9,323 nt of DNA from JBDIAR01 sp039812545 (GCA_039812545.1 JBDIAR010000137.1:1-9323); one strand, 5' to 3'; shown: positions 1 through 7,329, counted from the stretch's first letter. The notes: generated by a model not told the origin, from the letters alone. Made by a program: numbers and translations.

Positions 1-20
1 CCCCCGTGCGGGTCCCTGCC

Positions 21-38
21 GCTCGCTCCCCAGCGAGT
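21..38. other. Small GC-rich inverted repeat (possible weak terminator)
   Basis: CTCGCT at 22-27 pairs with AGCGAG at 32-37 across a CCCC loop, with a possible G-T closing pair at 21/38. There is no T-tract on either side, so it is not a canonical rho-independent terminator. It may be a remnant of a termination signal for a gene outside the window, or chance in GC-rich DNA. Confidence 0.2.
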
Positions 39-369
39 CCTACTCCAGCCATCGGCCGGGCTTTCCCCCGCGCCCCCCGGCGCTGTTCCCGGTCCCCCCG
101 TTTGGCTGGACAGTGATAAGACGAGAAGGCCGGCCGGTCATGACACGGTTTCTACAGAATTTCTTGATCTTCTTCAGAGAGTGTTGGCCCCCGAGCGCCG
201 CCGAGGTGCCTGACCTGCGGAAATGCGCACAGGAGGTCCTTGAGGAACGAGCGGTTTTCCGCACCGAGGACCCCGCCCGAGCGAGCTGGCCAGCCCTGGA
301 CGGCCCGCGTTGTTAAGAACTCGTTGAGCTCGGGCGCATGACCACCGGGTCCGCCGGCCCGGCGGGCCC

Positions 370-375
370 TACACT
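370..375 (+). promoter_or_regulatory. Candidate -10 box of the MarR gene (TACACT)
   Basis: TACACT fits the actinobacterial TAnnnT -10 pattern and ends 7 bases before the GTG at 383. That places the likely transcription start at or next to the start codon, as in a leaderless transcript. No clear -35 element sits 16-18 bases upstream. No Shine-Dalgarno sequence precedes the GTG, which agrees with leaderless initiation. The assignment is inferred from spacing alone. Confidence 0.45.
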
Positions 376-382
376 TCGGAAC

Positions 383-907
383 GTGCCCAGCCAGCCCATC
401 GATCTCGACGACGTGCGGGACGACGTCGACGAGATCGTCGCCTCGTGGCACCGCGAACGTCCCGATCTGGACACCGCTCCCCTTGCCGTGCTGTCCCGGG
501 TGTCCCGGCTGGCCAAGCGACTGGACGTCGAACGCGGACAGTCCTTCGGCACCCACGGCATCGAGAGCTGGGAGTTCGACGTGCTGTCCGCGCTGCGCCG
601 CGCCGGGGAGCCCTATCGCCTGACCCCGAGTGCCCTGGTACAGCAGACCCTGGTCACCAGCGGCACGATGACCAATCGGGTCTCCCGCCTGGAGTACCGC
701 GGTCTGGTCGAACGCACCCCCGACCCCCGCGACGGCCGCGGCGTCCTCGTCTCGTTGACCCCACGCGGGCTCGAGGTCGTCGATGCGGCGATGGCGGAGC
801 TGCTGCAGCGCGAGCGGGAACTCGTCGCCGAGTTGACCGAGCAGGACCTGGACGCGCTGGCCGGTCTGCTCCGGCGCCTGCTCGTCCCGTTGGAACGCCG
901 GGCCTGA
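383..907 (+). CDS. MarR-family winged-helix transcriptional regulator
   Basis: This encodes a 174-residue protein from GTG 383. An in-frame ATG at 338 would add 15 residues rich in Gly/Pro and Ala; I prefer GTG 383 because TACACT lies 7 bases before it. The N-terminal segment contains W-H-R-E-R-P-D-L-D (about 22-30), a pattern I associate with TamR-like actinobacterial MarR proteins. The winged helix follows: recognition helix around 92-105 (TSGTMTNRVSRLEY) and a wing with the MarR-typical D-P-R-D-G-R-G-V at 114-121. The C-terminal helices (about 130-172) should form the dimer interface. MarR proteins usually act as dimeric, ligand-responsive repressors binding short palindromes, often near their own gene. 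The gene converges with the ABC-F gene, so the obvious target is its own promoter or a gene left of the window. The ligand cannot be inferred from the sequence. Confidence 0.9.
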   Translation: MPSQPIDLDDVRDDVDEIVASWHRERPDLDTAPLAVLSRVSRLAKRLDVERGQSFGTHGIESWEFDVLSALRRAGEPYRLTPSALVQQTLVTSGTMTNRVSRLEYRGLVERTPDPRDGRGVLVSLTPRGLEVVDAAMAELLQRERELVAELTEQDLDALAGLLRRLLVPLERRA

Positions 908-933
908 CCGGGCGTCCCCCAATCGCCGACTCG
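908..933. other. Short convergent intergenic gap
   Basis: Twenty-six bases separate the stop codons of the MarR gene (+) and the ABC-F gene (-). I see no hairpin followed by a T-tract, so termination for the two converging transcripts probably relies on Rho or on structure inside the coding ends. Confidence 0.5.
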
Positions 934-2757
934 TCACCCCTCGGCGAGATCCGCGGCCGCGAGCCACTCCTCCTCGACGGCATCCCGCTCGGCGGCCAGT
1001 TCCGCAAGACGTCGCTGGTGCTCGGCGAGGCGTTGATGGTCCAGGGCGTCAGCCACCATCTGGTCGTGGATCTGCTCGACCTGCTCGGTCAGTCGGTCCA
1101 ATTGTCGTTCGCAGCGGGCCATCGTCTTGCGGGCGGCGCGAACCGCCACCGGATCGGGGCCCGCCTGCGGCGCCCCGGCCCCCTCGGGCGCCGGGGCGCT
1201 CTCCCGCGCGGCCGTCGCGCCGTCGCCGCGGGGAGCACCGGCATACCGGTCGAGGTACTCCGTGACGCCACCGGGCAGGTCACGTACCCGACCGTCGCCG
1301 AGGACCGCGAGTTGCCGATCGCAGACCCGCTCCAGCAGATAGCGATCGTGCGAGACGACGACGAGGGAGCCGGCGAACCCGTCCAGGACGTCTTCCAGGG
1401 AGGCGAGCAGCTCGGTGTCCAGGTCGTTGGTCGGCTCGTCGAGGACCAGGACGTTCGGCTCGTCCATCAGGATGCGCAGCAGCTGGAGTCGCCGTCGCTC
1501 ACCGCCGGAGAGATCTCCGACCCGGGTCTGTAGTCGCGCGTAACTAAACCCGAGACGGCCGGCCAATTGGGCCGCGGAGGTCTCCTTGCCGGCCAGGATC
1601 GTGCTGCGCCGCACCTCCTCGATCGCGGCCAGCACGCTCTCGTGCCGGAGGCGGTCGAGTTCGCTCAGATCCTGGGTGAGCACCCCGAACCGGACCGTCG
1701 ACCCCTGTCGACGCGTTCCGCGCGTGGGCGCGAGCGCTCCGGTGAGCACGTTCAACAGGGTCGTCTTGCCGGCACCGTTGGCGCCGATGACGCCGGTGCG
1801 CTCACCGGGAGCGAGCCGCCAGGTGACGTCGCGCAGGATCGCGCGTCCACCGAGTTCGACGTCGACGTCGATCAGGTCCACGACGTCCTTGCCGAGCCGG
1901 GCGGTGGCGAATCGGGCGAGGGCCGCCCCGTCGCGCGGAGGTGGCTCGTCCGCGATGAGCGCCGCCGCCGCGTCGAGCCGGAACTTGGGTTTGGAGGTGC
2001 GCGCCGGCGCCCCGCGCCGCAGCCAGGCCAGTTCCTTGCGCAGCAGATTGTCCCGTCGCGCCGAGACGACCTGCTCGACGCGGCGACGTTCGGCGACCGC
2101 CAGCACGTATGCCGCGTACCCCCCGTCGTATGCCGACATGGTGCCGTCGTGGACCTCCCAGGTGTCGGTGGCGACGGCGTCGAGGAACCACCGGTCGTGG
2201 CTGACGGCGACCAGCGCGGCCCCGGGACGAGGTCGGACCCGGCTGAGGTAGTCGGCCAGCCACGCGATCCCGGCGACATCGAGGTGGTTCGTCGGCTCGT
2301 CGAGAAGCATGAGGTCCGGGTCGGCGACGAGCAGCCGCGCCAGGGCGACCCGGCGGCGCTCGCCACCGCTGAGCCGGCCGATCCGGGCGGTCAGGCCACC
2401 GACGCCGCCGGCCGACAGGTCCCCGAGCAGACCGGAGACGACCTGGCGGATCCGAGGCTCACCCGCCCAGTCGTGGTCGGCCCGCCCGGCCAGGACCACC
2501 TCCGCCACGCTTGAGTCCGCGGTCAGGTCGTCGGTCTGGGTGAGCATCCCGACGGACACGTCGGACCCGCGGGCGACCCGGCCGGTATGCGGTGCCGTCG
2601 AGCCCCCGATCAACGACAGCAGCGTCGACTTGCCCGAACCGTTGCGCCCGACCACCCCGATGCGCTCGGCGTCGGCGACGCCGGCGGACAGGTCCGTGAA
2701 AACCGAGCGAGCGGCATACGAGAGAGTCACTCGCTCGAGCGAGACGAGATTGGCCAC
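934..2757 (-). CDS. ABC-F family ATPase, Uup-like
   Basis: This is a 607-residue soluble protein with two ABC ATPase domains and no membrane segment, the hallmark of ABC-F proteins, which act on the ribosome rather than as transporters. Domain 1 has Walker A GRNGSGKST (37-45), signature LSGGE (129-133), Walker B ending DEPTNHLD (to 160) and SHDRWFLD (186-193). Domain 2 has GANGAGKTT (325-333), LSGGE (416-420), DEPTNDLD (to 447) and SHDRYLL (469-475). The linker is short and carries ELAWLRRGAPARTSKPK (242-258), as in Uup. After a Pro/Ala-rich spacer, a charged heptad-like tail (about 543-600) matches the Uup C-terminal coiled coil. It is therefore more likely a housekeeping Uup-type factor than an antibiotic-resistance ABC-F. 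The GTG start at 2757 lies 13 bases after the ispE stop. A longer frame to 3054 runs antiparallel-free but inside ispE and is not coding there. It is the last gene of the minus-strand block. Confidence 0.93.
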   Translation of the reverse strand: MANLVSLERVTLSYAARSVFTDLSAGVADAERIGVVGRNGSGKSTLLSLIGGSTAPHTGRVARGSDVSVGMLTQTDDLTADSSVAEVVLAGRADHDWAGEPRIRQVVSGLLGDLSAGGVGGLTARIGRLSGGERRRVALARLLVADPDLMLLDEPTNHLDVAGIAWLADYLSRVRPRPGAALVAVSHDRWFLDAVATDTWEVHDGTMSAYDGGYAAYVLAVAERRRVEQVVSARRDNLLRKELAWLRRGAPARTSKPKFRLDAAAALIADEPPPRDGAALARFATARLGKDVVDLIDVDVELGGRAILRDVTWRLAPGERTGVIGANGAGKTTLLNVLTGALAPTRGTRRQGSTVRFGVLTQDLSELDRLRHESVLAAIEEVRRSTILAGKETSAAQLAGRLGFSYARLQTRVGDLSGGERRRLQLLRILMDEPNVLVLDEPTNDLDTELLASLEDVLDGFAGSLVVVSHDRYLLERVCDRQLAVLGDGRVRDLPGGVTEYLDRYAGAPRGDGATAARESAPAPEGAGAPQAGPDPVAVRAARKTMARCERQLDRLTEQVEQIHDQMVADALDHQRLAEHQRRLAELAAERDAVEEEWLAAADLAEG

Positions 2758-2770
2758 GAGCCCGCCGACG

Positions 2771-3706
2771 TCAGGGGTTGCGCGGCCCGGTGACCACCTG
2801 GGCCCCATGGACCGGGCCCTTGGCCAAGATAACCGAGGCGGCGACGTCGGAGGCGGACAGCGACACGGACAGGTCGAGGGCGGCCTCGTGATCGGTGGTG
2901 AGGAAGGCGACCGTCGGGCCGGACCCGGAGACGACCGCGCCGAGGGCGCCGAACTCCAGGCCCGCCTCGATGACCTCGTCCAGTCCCGGGTGCAGCGAAA
3001 TGGCGGCGGGCTGCAGGTCGTTGTTGAGCGCGCGACCGATGGCCGCCGGATCACCGGACCGTAGCGCCGTCATCATGGCGGCGGAGGGTTCGGGCGAGGG
3101 GACGTGTCGCCCCGCCCGCAATCGGTCGCATTCGGCATACACCTGCGGGGTCGACAGGCCGGCGTCGCTGACCGCGAAGACGAAATGGTAGGTACCGCGG
3201 GCCAGCGCCGGTGCGAGGTCGTCGCCGCGGCCGGATCCGACGGCCACCCCACCGGCCAGCAGAAAGGGGACGTCCGAACCGAGTTCGGCGGCCAGTTCGG
3301 TGAACTCCTCGCGCGCCAGGCCCAGCCCCCACAGCTGATCGCAGGCGACCAGGGTCGCCGCCGCGTCGGCCGAGCCCCCCGCCATCCCGCCGGCCACCGG
3401 GATCTCCTTGTCGATGCGGATCGACAGGGGTTCGTCGACCTCGCCGCGGGCCGCGACGAGCCGGGCCGCGCGGACCGCCAGGTTGTCCTCGCCGGTGGGG
3501 ATATGGGCGGCCAACGAACCGGCGGGGACGACCTTCCAGTGATCCCAGCGCATGACGGAGACCTCGTCGTAGACGCTGACGGCCAGGAAGACGGTGGACA
3601 GCGGGTGGTAGCCGTCCGCGCCGCGGGGCCCCACCCGCAGCTCCAGGTTCACCTTGGCCGGCACGCGGACGGTCACCGCCCGCGGCAGTTGGCTGGCCGT
3701 CGTCAT
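2771..3706 (-). CDS. ispE: 4-(cytidine 5'-diphospho)-2-C-methyl-D-erythritol kinase
   Basis: IspE is a GHMP kinase that phosphorylates the 2-hydroxyl of CDP-methylerythritol with ATP in the MEP route to isopentenyl diphosphate. The 311 residues show all three GHMP motifs: PAKVNLEL (16-23) with the expected catalytic Lys18, the glycine-rich ATP loop PVAGGMAGGSADAA (103-116), and SGSGPT (261-266). DGYHPL (31-36) is the usual substrate-side motif, and Asp146 in GSDVPF corresponds to the catalytic aspartate. The length is normal for actinobacteria. Its ATG overlaps the rsmA stop as ATGA, which points to translational coupling. A TAGGGT box 6 bases upstream of the ATG, inside the rsmA end, may also give a separate leaderless transcript. 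Confidence 0.97.
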   Translation of the reverse strand: MTTASQLPRAVTVRVPAKVNLELRVGPRGADGYHPLSTVFLAVSVYDEVSVMRWDHWKVVPAGSLAAHIPTGEDNLAVRAARLVAARGEVDEPLSIRIDKEIPVAGGMAGGSADAAATLVACDQLWGLGLAREEFTELAAELGSDVPFLLAGGVAVGSGRGDDLAPALARGTYHFVFAVSDAGLSTPQVYAECDRLRAGRHVPSPEPSAAMMTALRSGDPAAIGRALNNDLQPAAISLHPGLDEVIEAGLEFGALGAVVSGSGPTVAFLTTDHEAALDLSVSLSASDVAASVILAKGPVHGAQVVTGPRNP

Positions 3707-4572
3707 GGCTTCACCCTATGGGCAGCGATGGCCGCGAACTCCTCGATCCCCAGCTGCTCGCCGCGCTTCTTGGCATCGATGCCGGCTCCCCGCAGGATCT
3801 GCTCGGCGGCATCCGGCGAACCGGCCCAACCGGCCAGCGCGGATCGCAGTGTCTTGCGGCGCTGGCCGAAAGCGGCGTCGATGACTCGGAACACCTCGTC
3901 GCGGGCCGGACCCCGACGGTGTTCGGGGCGCCGGGTGATCCGCACCAGGCCCGAATCCACGTTGGGCACCGGCCAGAACACCGTCCGCGGCACCTTGCCG
4001 ACGAGTTCGGCCGAGCCGTACCACGCCACCTTGGCACTCGGAGCGCCGTACGTCTTGGAGCCGGGCGCCGCGACCATCCGTTCGGCGACCTCGAGTTGCA
4101 CCATGACGAGCAGCCGTCGGATCGAGGAGACGTGTTGCAGGAAGGACAGGACGACGGGCACGGAGATGTTGTACGGCAGGTTGGACACCAACGCGGTCGG
4201 TGCCGGTCCGCGCACCTTGGTCACCGTCAGCGCGTCGGCGCAGGTCACGGTCAGCTTGTCGAGGCCGGCTGGGTAGTGGTGGGCGACGGTGCGCTCCAGC
4301 AGCCCGGCGAGCTCAGGGTCCACCTCGATGGCCGTGACGTGGGCGACCTCCGGCAACAGCGCGAGGGTCAGCGACCCCAGACCGGGACCGACCTCGACGA
4401 CCGCGTCGGTCGGTCGCAGGTCGGCGAGCCGGACGATGCGTCGCACGGTATTGGGGTCGACGACGAAGTTCTGACCCCACTGCTTGGTGGGGCGCAGGTC
4501 GAGTTCCTCCGCCAGGGCACGGATGTGCACCGGGGAGAGCAGCCCGGTCGGAGACGTCGCCGTGTCCACCAC
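3703..4572 (-). CDS. rsmA: 16S rRNA (adenine1518-N6/adenine1519-N6)-dimethyltransferase
   Basis: RsmA (KsgA) uses S-adenosylmethionine to dimethylate two adjacent adenines in the 3'-terminal hairpin of 16S rRNA, a late small-subunit assembly checkpoint. Visible motifs are GQNF (33-36), the SAM-binding loop EVGPGLGSLT (60-69), acidic IEVD (82-85), the catalytic NLPYN (131-135) and the C-terminal FGQRRKTLR (235-243). The 289-residue length is normal. Two in-frame GTG codons lie at 4572 and 4569. The second gives the same spacing to the CATAGGGTGA box as the ispE ATG has to its copy, so 4569 may be the true start (288 residues). It sits 60 bases downstream of the tatD stop and overlaps ispE by 4 bases. 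Confidence 0.97.
   Translation of the reverse strand: MVDTATSPTGLLSPVHIRALAEELDLRPTKQWGQNFVVDPNTVRRIVRLADLRPTDAVVEVGPGLGSLTLALLPEVAHVTAIEVDPELAGLLERTVAHHYPAGLDKLTVTCADALTVTKVRGPAPTALVSNLPYNISVPVVLSFLQHVSSIRRLLVMVQLEVAERMVAAPGSKTYGAPSAKVAWYGSAELVGKVPRTVFWPVPNVDSGLVRITRRPEHRRGPARDEVFRVIDAAFGQRRKTLRSALAGWAGSPDAAEQILRGAGIDAKKRGEQLGIEEFAAIAAHRVKP
3713..3718 (-). promoter_or_regulatory. Candidate internal -10 box or RBS before ispE (TAGGGT)
   Basis: On the minus strand TAGGGT is followed by six bases and then the ispE ATG, the spacing expected of a leaderless actinobacterial promoter. The wider string CATAGGGTGA is identical to the one before rsmA. It lies within the last codons of rsmA. Alternatively GGGTGA could serve as a Shine-Dalgarno-like site in a coupled operon; the sequence alone does not decide. 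Confidence 0.35.
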
Positions 4573-4632
4573 CTCACCCTATGAGGAAGCGACCACGCGG
4601 GTCGACCACGCCCGTCCGGCGGGTCAGGCGGG
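4573..4632. other. tatD-rsmA intergenic spacer
   Basis: Sixty bases separate tatD from rsmA. Many actinobacteria carry a resuscitation-promoting-factor gene (rpfB) at this place; here there is no room for one and no recognisable remnant. The spacer has GGGTCAGGCGGGTCACGAC, a short partial direct repeat overlapping the tatD stop, and weak 4-base inverted repeats only. The rsmA-proximal end has the CATAGGGTGA box. Confidence 0.5.
4576..4581 (-). promoter_or_regulatory. Candidate -10 box of rsmA (TAGGGT)
   Basis: TAGGGT on the minus strand ends 3 bases before GTG 4572 and 6 bases before GTG 4569. The second spacing matches leaderless initiation and equals the arrangement at ispE. GGTGAGG just before the start could instead be a ribosome binding site. 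No convincing -35 hexamer is visible. Confidence 0.4.
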
Positions 4633-5490
4633 TCACGACCACGAACCGTAAAGCCGTGCGGAGTTGACGGCGATCGCCTCGCACAGCGTGGCCACCGGTA
4701 CGTTGCGGACGTCGGCCATCGCTCGGACGATGTGCGGCACGAGCGAAGATGAGTTGCGGGCGCCCCGGTGCGGGCTGGGGGCCAGATAGGGCGCGTCGGT
4801 TTCGACGAGGATCCGATCCAGCGGGGCGATGGCGAGCGCGTCGCGCAGCGGGCGGGCGTTCTTGAAGGTCACGGTCCCGGCGAACGAGAGGTGGAAGCCT
4901 CGGTCCAGACACCGTTGGGCGAACGGCGCGTCCCCAGAGAAGCAGTGCAACACCACGTGCTCCGGCGCGCCCTGTTCGTCCAGGATCGCCAGCACGTCCT
5001 CGTGCGCGTCCCGGTCGTGGATCTGCAGGACCTTGCCGGTGGCTTTGGCGAGTTCGATGTGCCACCGGAACGCGGCGTGTTGCGCCGGTCGCCCCTCCGG
5101 TCCGGTCCGGTAGTAGTCCAGTCCGGTCTCCCCGATCACCCGGATCCGGTCGTGTGCGGCGAGTTCCTCGATCCGTTCGTATGCCGTGTCGAGCTGTCCG
5201 GCGGCCGCGAGCCGGGGAACTTCGTTGGGGTGCAGGGCGATTCCGCCGAGGAGCTGCGGATGCTCGGTGACCGCGCGCACGGTCCATTCGGCGCCGGGCA
5301 GGTCACAGCCGATCTGGACGGCATACGGGACGCCGACGGCCCGGGCGTCGGCGAGCAGTCGGTCGAGCGGGATCACCGGGTCGCCGGCTCGGTGGATGTC
5401 CAGGTGCAGGTGGTTGTCCACCACCGGGATCGGCAGGCGGTCCGGCAGCGTCGCGGCCGGGCGAGGCGGCGGCAGCGTCGAATCGCTCAC
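4633..5490 (-). CDS. tatD: TatD-family metal-dependent hydrolase (DNase-like)
   Basis: This is a 285-residue TIM-barrel metallohydrolase of the TatD family, whose studied members are Mg-dependent 3'-5' exonucleases or DNases involved in DNA repair and turnover. Metal ligands are visible as HLH (27-29) in DNHLHLD, Glu121 in GETGLDYYR, His158 in QIHDRDA, His182 in LHCFSG and Asp232 in ETDAPYLAP. The start chosen is GTG 5490, 10 bases after the metG stop; the frame extends further upstream only through metG coding sequence, and homology begins near residue 20 of this start. It has no signal peptide and is expected to be cytoplasmic. It directly follows metG, an arrangement common in bacteria and suggesting co-transcription. 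The exact substrate is not shown by sequence. Confidence 0.95.
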   Translation of the reverse strand: MSDSTLPPPRPAATLPDRLPIPVVDNHLHLDIHRAGDPVIPLDRLLADARAVGVPYAVQIGCDLPGAEWTVRAVTEHPQLLGGIALHPNEVPRLAAAGQLDTAYERIEELAAHDRIRVIGETGLDYYRTGPEGRPAQHAAFRWHIELAKATGKVLQIHDRDAHEDVLAILDEQGAPEHVVLHCFSGDAPFAQRCLDRGFHLSFAGTVTFKNARPLRDALAIAPLDRILVETDAPYLAPSPHRGARNSSSLVPHIVRAMADVRNVPVATLCEAIAVNSARLYGSWS

Positions 5491-5500
5491 CGTGCGCCCG

Positions 5501-7315
5501 TCACCGGGGGCCGTCGACCGGACCCAGGCCCAGTCGGCCGAGTTCGTCGTCGACGATGCCCGGGTCGAGTTTGGTGAAGATCGGGGTGGGTTTGGCGACC
5601 GGGGCACCCACGGTGACCGGACGCGACGCCCAGCGCGGCATACCCGAGTAGTCCCCGGTGATGATCGGGTAGGCCGGGCCGCCGTCGAGATCCTCGACGT
5701 CGACGAGCCGCGGCATCGGCATGAACTCGCCCTCGCCGCCGAAGGTCGCGTGCACGGCGTTGGCCGAGTGCGGCAGGAACGGGGCGAGCAGGGTGTTGCA
5801 GTCCAGCGTCGCCTGCGCCAGCACGTGCAGGACGGTGGCCAGCCGGTCGCGCTGGTCCTCGCCCTTGAGCTTGAAGGGTTCGGTGTCGCTGACGTACTTG
5901 TTGACCTCGCCGACGATCCGCATGGCCTCGGCGATCCCCTGACGCATCCGGTTGCGCCCGATCAGGTCCCCGACCGTGTCGAACCCCTCGCGGACGGTGG
6001 CCAGCACCGCCTCGTCGATCGCGGTCAGCTCGCCGGCGGCCGGGATCTGCCCGAAGCTCTTGGCGATCATGCTCGCGGTGCGGTTGACCAGGTTGCCCCA
6101 GCCGGCGACCAGTTCGTTGTTGGTCCGGGCCAGGAACTCGGCCCAGGTGAAGTCGGTGTCGTTGCTCTCCGGCCCGGCCGCGCAGATGAAGTACCGCAGC
6201 GCATCGGGCTGGTAGCGGCTGAGGAAGTCCCGCACGTAGATGACGACCGACTTGCTGGACGAGAACTTCTTGCCCTCCATCGTCAGGTACTCGCTGGAGA
6301 CGACCTCGGTCGGCAGATTCAACTCCCCGTATGCCCCGGGCTCGCCGCCCAGCGAGCCCTTGCCGGCATACCCGAGCAGTTGGGCCGGCCAGATCTGGGA
6401 GTGGAAGACGATGTTGTCCTTGCCCATGAAGTAGTACGACACGGCCTGCGGGTCGTTCCACCACCGGCGCCAGTCGTCCGGGTCGCCCTGGCGCCGGGCC
6501 CACTCGATCGAGGCGCTGAGATAGCCGATGACCGCGTCGAACCAGACGTAGATGCGCTTGGTCGGGTTGTTCTCCCACTGCGGCAACGGAATCGGGATGC
6601 CCCAGTCGATGTCGCGGGTCACCGCCCGGGGGCGGATCTCGTCGAGGATGTGCCGGGAGAATTTGATGACGTTCGGCCGCCAGGTGCCGGTGGCCTCTCG
6701 GCCGTCCAGCCATTCGCTGAGCGCCTCGGCCAGGGCCGGCAGGTCGAGGAAGAAGTGCTGGGTTTCGACGAATTCGGGGGTTTCGCCGTTGATCTTGCTC
6801 CTGGGCTCGATCAGGTCGGTGGGGTCCAGCTGGTTGCCGCAGGTGTCGCATTGGTCGCCGCGCGCGCCGGCCGCCCCGCAGATCGGACAGGTGCCCTCGA
6901 TGTAGCGGTCCGGCAGGGTGCGTCCCGTGCTGGGGCTGATCGCCCCGAACGTGGTCTGTTCGATGAGGTACCCGTTGCGGTGCAGGGTCGAGAAGATCTC
7001 CTGGGTGACCTGGTAGTGGTTGCCGGTGGTCGTGCGGGTGTACAGGTCGTACGAGCAGCCGAGCTTGGTCAGGTCCTCGGCGATGATCGCGTGATTGGTG
7101 TCGACGAGTTCGCGCGGGGTGACGCCCTCCTGGTCGGCGAGGACCAGAATCGGGGTGCCGTGTTCGTCCGAACCGCTGACCATGAGCACGTCGTGTCCGG
7201 CCATCCGCATGTACCGGCTGAAGACGTCGGAGGGCACGCCGAAACCGGCGACGTGACCGATATGGCGCGGGCCGTTGGCATACGGCCAGGCGACGGCGGA
7301 CAGCACTGTGCTCAT
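5501..7315 (-). CDS. metG: Methionyl-tRNA synthetase (class I)
   Basis: MetG charges tRNA-Met, including the initiator, with methionine using ATP. The 604 residues open with AWPYANGPRHIGH, holding the HIGH motif (18-21). A zinc knuckle follows with CPIC (143-146) and CDTC (156-159), one CxxC-x9-CxxC unit. YVWFDA (256-261) belongs to the catalytic core. The KMSKS loop appears as KFSSS (350-354), so the usual fourth lysine is serine; relaxed forms of this loop occur in other MetRS. The helical anticodon-binding domain fills roughly 390-540. There is no C-terminal EMAP/Trbp111-like tRNA-binding domain; the last 60 residues are a Pro/Gly-rich extension. ATG 7315 has only a weak AGGA upstream, and a TAGGAT box 8 bases before it suggests a near-leaderless transcript. 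This gene probably heads the housekeeping block. Confidence 0.98.
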   Translation of the reverse strand: MSTVLSAVAWPYANGPRHIGHVAGFGVPSDVFSRYMRMAGHDVLMVSGSDEHGTPILVLADQEGVTPRELVDTNHAIIAEDLTKLGCSYDLYTRTTTGNHYQVTQEIFSTLHRNGYLIEQTTFGAISPSTGRTLPDRYIEGTCPICGAAGARGDQCDTCGNQLDPTDLIEPRSKINGETPEFVETQHFFLDLPALAEALSEWLDGREATGTWRPNVIKFSRHILDEIRPRAVTRDIDWGIPIPLPQWENNPTKRIYVWFDAVIGYLSASIEWARRQGDPDDWRRWWNDPQAVSYYFMGKDNIVFHSQIWPAQLLGYAGKGSLGGEPGAYGELNLPTEVVSSEYLTMEGKKFSSSKSVVIYVRDFLSRYQPDALRYFICAAGPESNDTDFTWAEFLARTNNELVAGWGNLVNRTASMIAKSFGQIPAAGELTAIDEAVLATVREGFDTVGDLIGRNRMRQGIAEAMRIVGEVNKYVSDTEPFKLKGEDQRDRLATVLHVLAQATLDCNTLLAPFLPHSANAVHATFGGEGEFMPMPRLVDVEDLDGGPAYPIITGDYSGMPRWASRPVTVGAPVAKPTPIFTKLDPGIVDDELGRLGLGPVDGPR

Positions 7316-7323
7316 GGTCCGTC

Positions 7324-7329
7324 ATCCTA
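7324..7329 (-). promoter_or_regulatory. Candidate -10 box of metG (TAGGAT)
   Basis: TAGGAT on the minus strand matches TAnnnT and ends 8 bases before the metG ATG, so transcription would begin at or within one or two bases of the start codon. The AGGA inside it could also act as a weak ribosome binding site. No clear -35 element is visible in the C/G-rich sequence upstream. It lies in the 67-base gap after the lipoprotein stop, which shows no obvious hairpin terminator. Confidence 0.45.

Larger units (their letters stand above)
1..382. other. Leading non-coding region, no convincing gene
   Basis: No reading frame here has the G/C-rich third positions of the neighbouring genes. The only small frame of note (113-316, +) uses codons such as ATA, AGA, CTA and TTT and resembles no family I know. 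Visible items are a short GC hairpin at 22-37, an imperfect palindrome around 48-61, perfect palindromes GGCCGGCC (128-135) and GTCATGAC (137-144), and a relatively AT-rich patch at about 140-180. The right end carries the probable promoter of the MarR gene. The region could hold the end of an upstream transcription unit plus regulatory DNA, but nothing more definite can be read. Confidence 0.55.

Noticed and set aside
128..135. GGCCGGCC palindrome as an operator
   Set aside because: Short GC-only palindromes are expected by chance here, and the position is about 250 bases from the MarR start.
113..316. 67-residue plus-strand frame before the MarR gene
   Set aside because: It has low GC at third positions, no RBS and no recognisable similarity. 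It is more likely non-coding.
2758..3054. N-terminal extension of the ABC-F gene to 3054
   Set aside because: The extra 99 residues are Arg/Pro/Ser-rich, lie entirely within ispE in another frame, and precede the point where ABC homology starts (just after GTG 2757).
3104..4276. 390-residue plus-strand frame over ispE and rsmA
   Set aside because: It is antisense to two well-supported enzymes and shows no recognisable domain.
5487..7325. 612-residue minus-strand frame overlapping metG
   Set aside because: It is a shifted frame of metG with Arg/Pro/Gly-rich low-complexity translation and none of the synthetase motifs.
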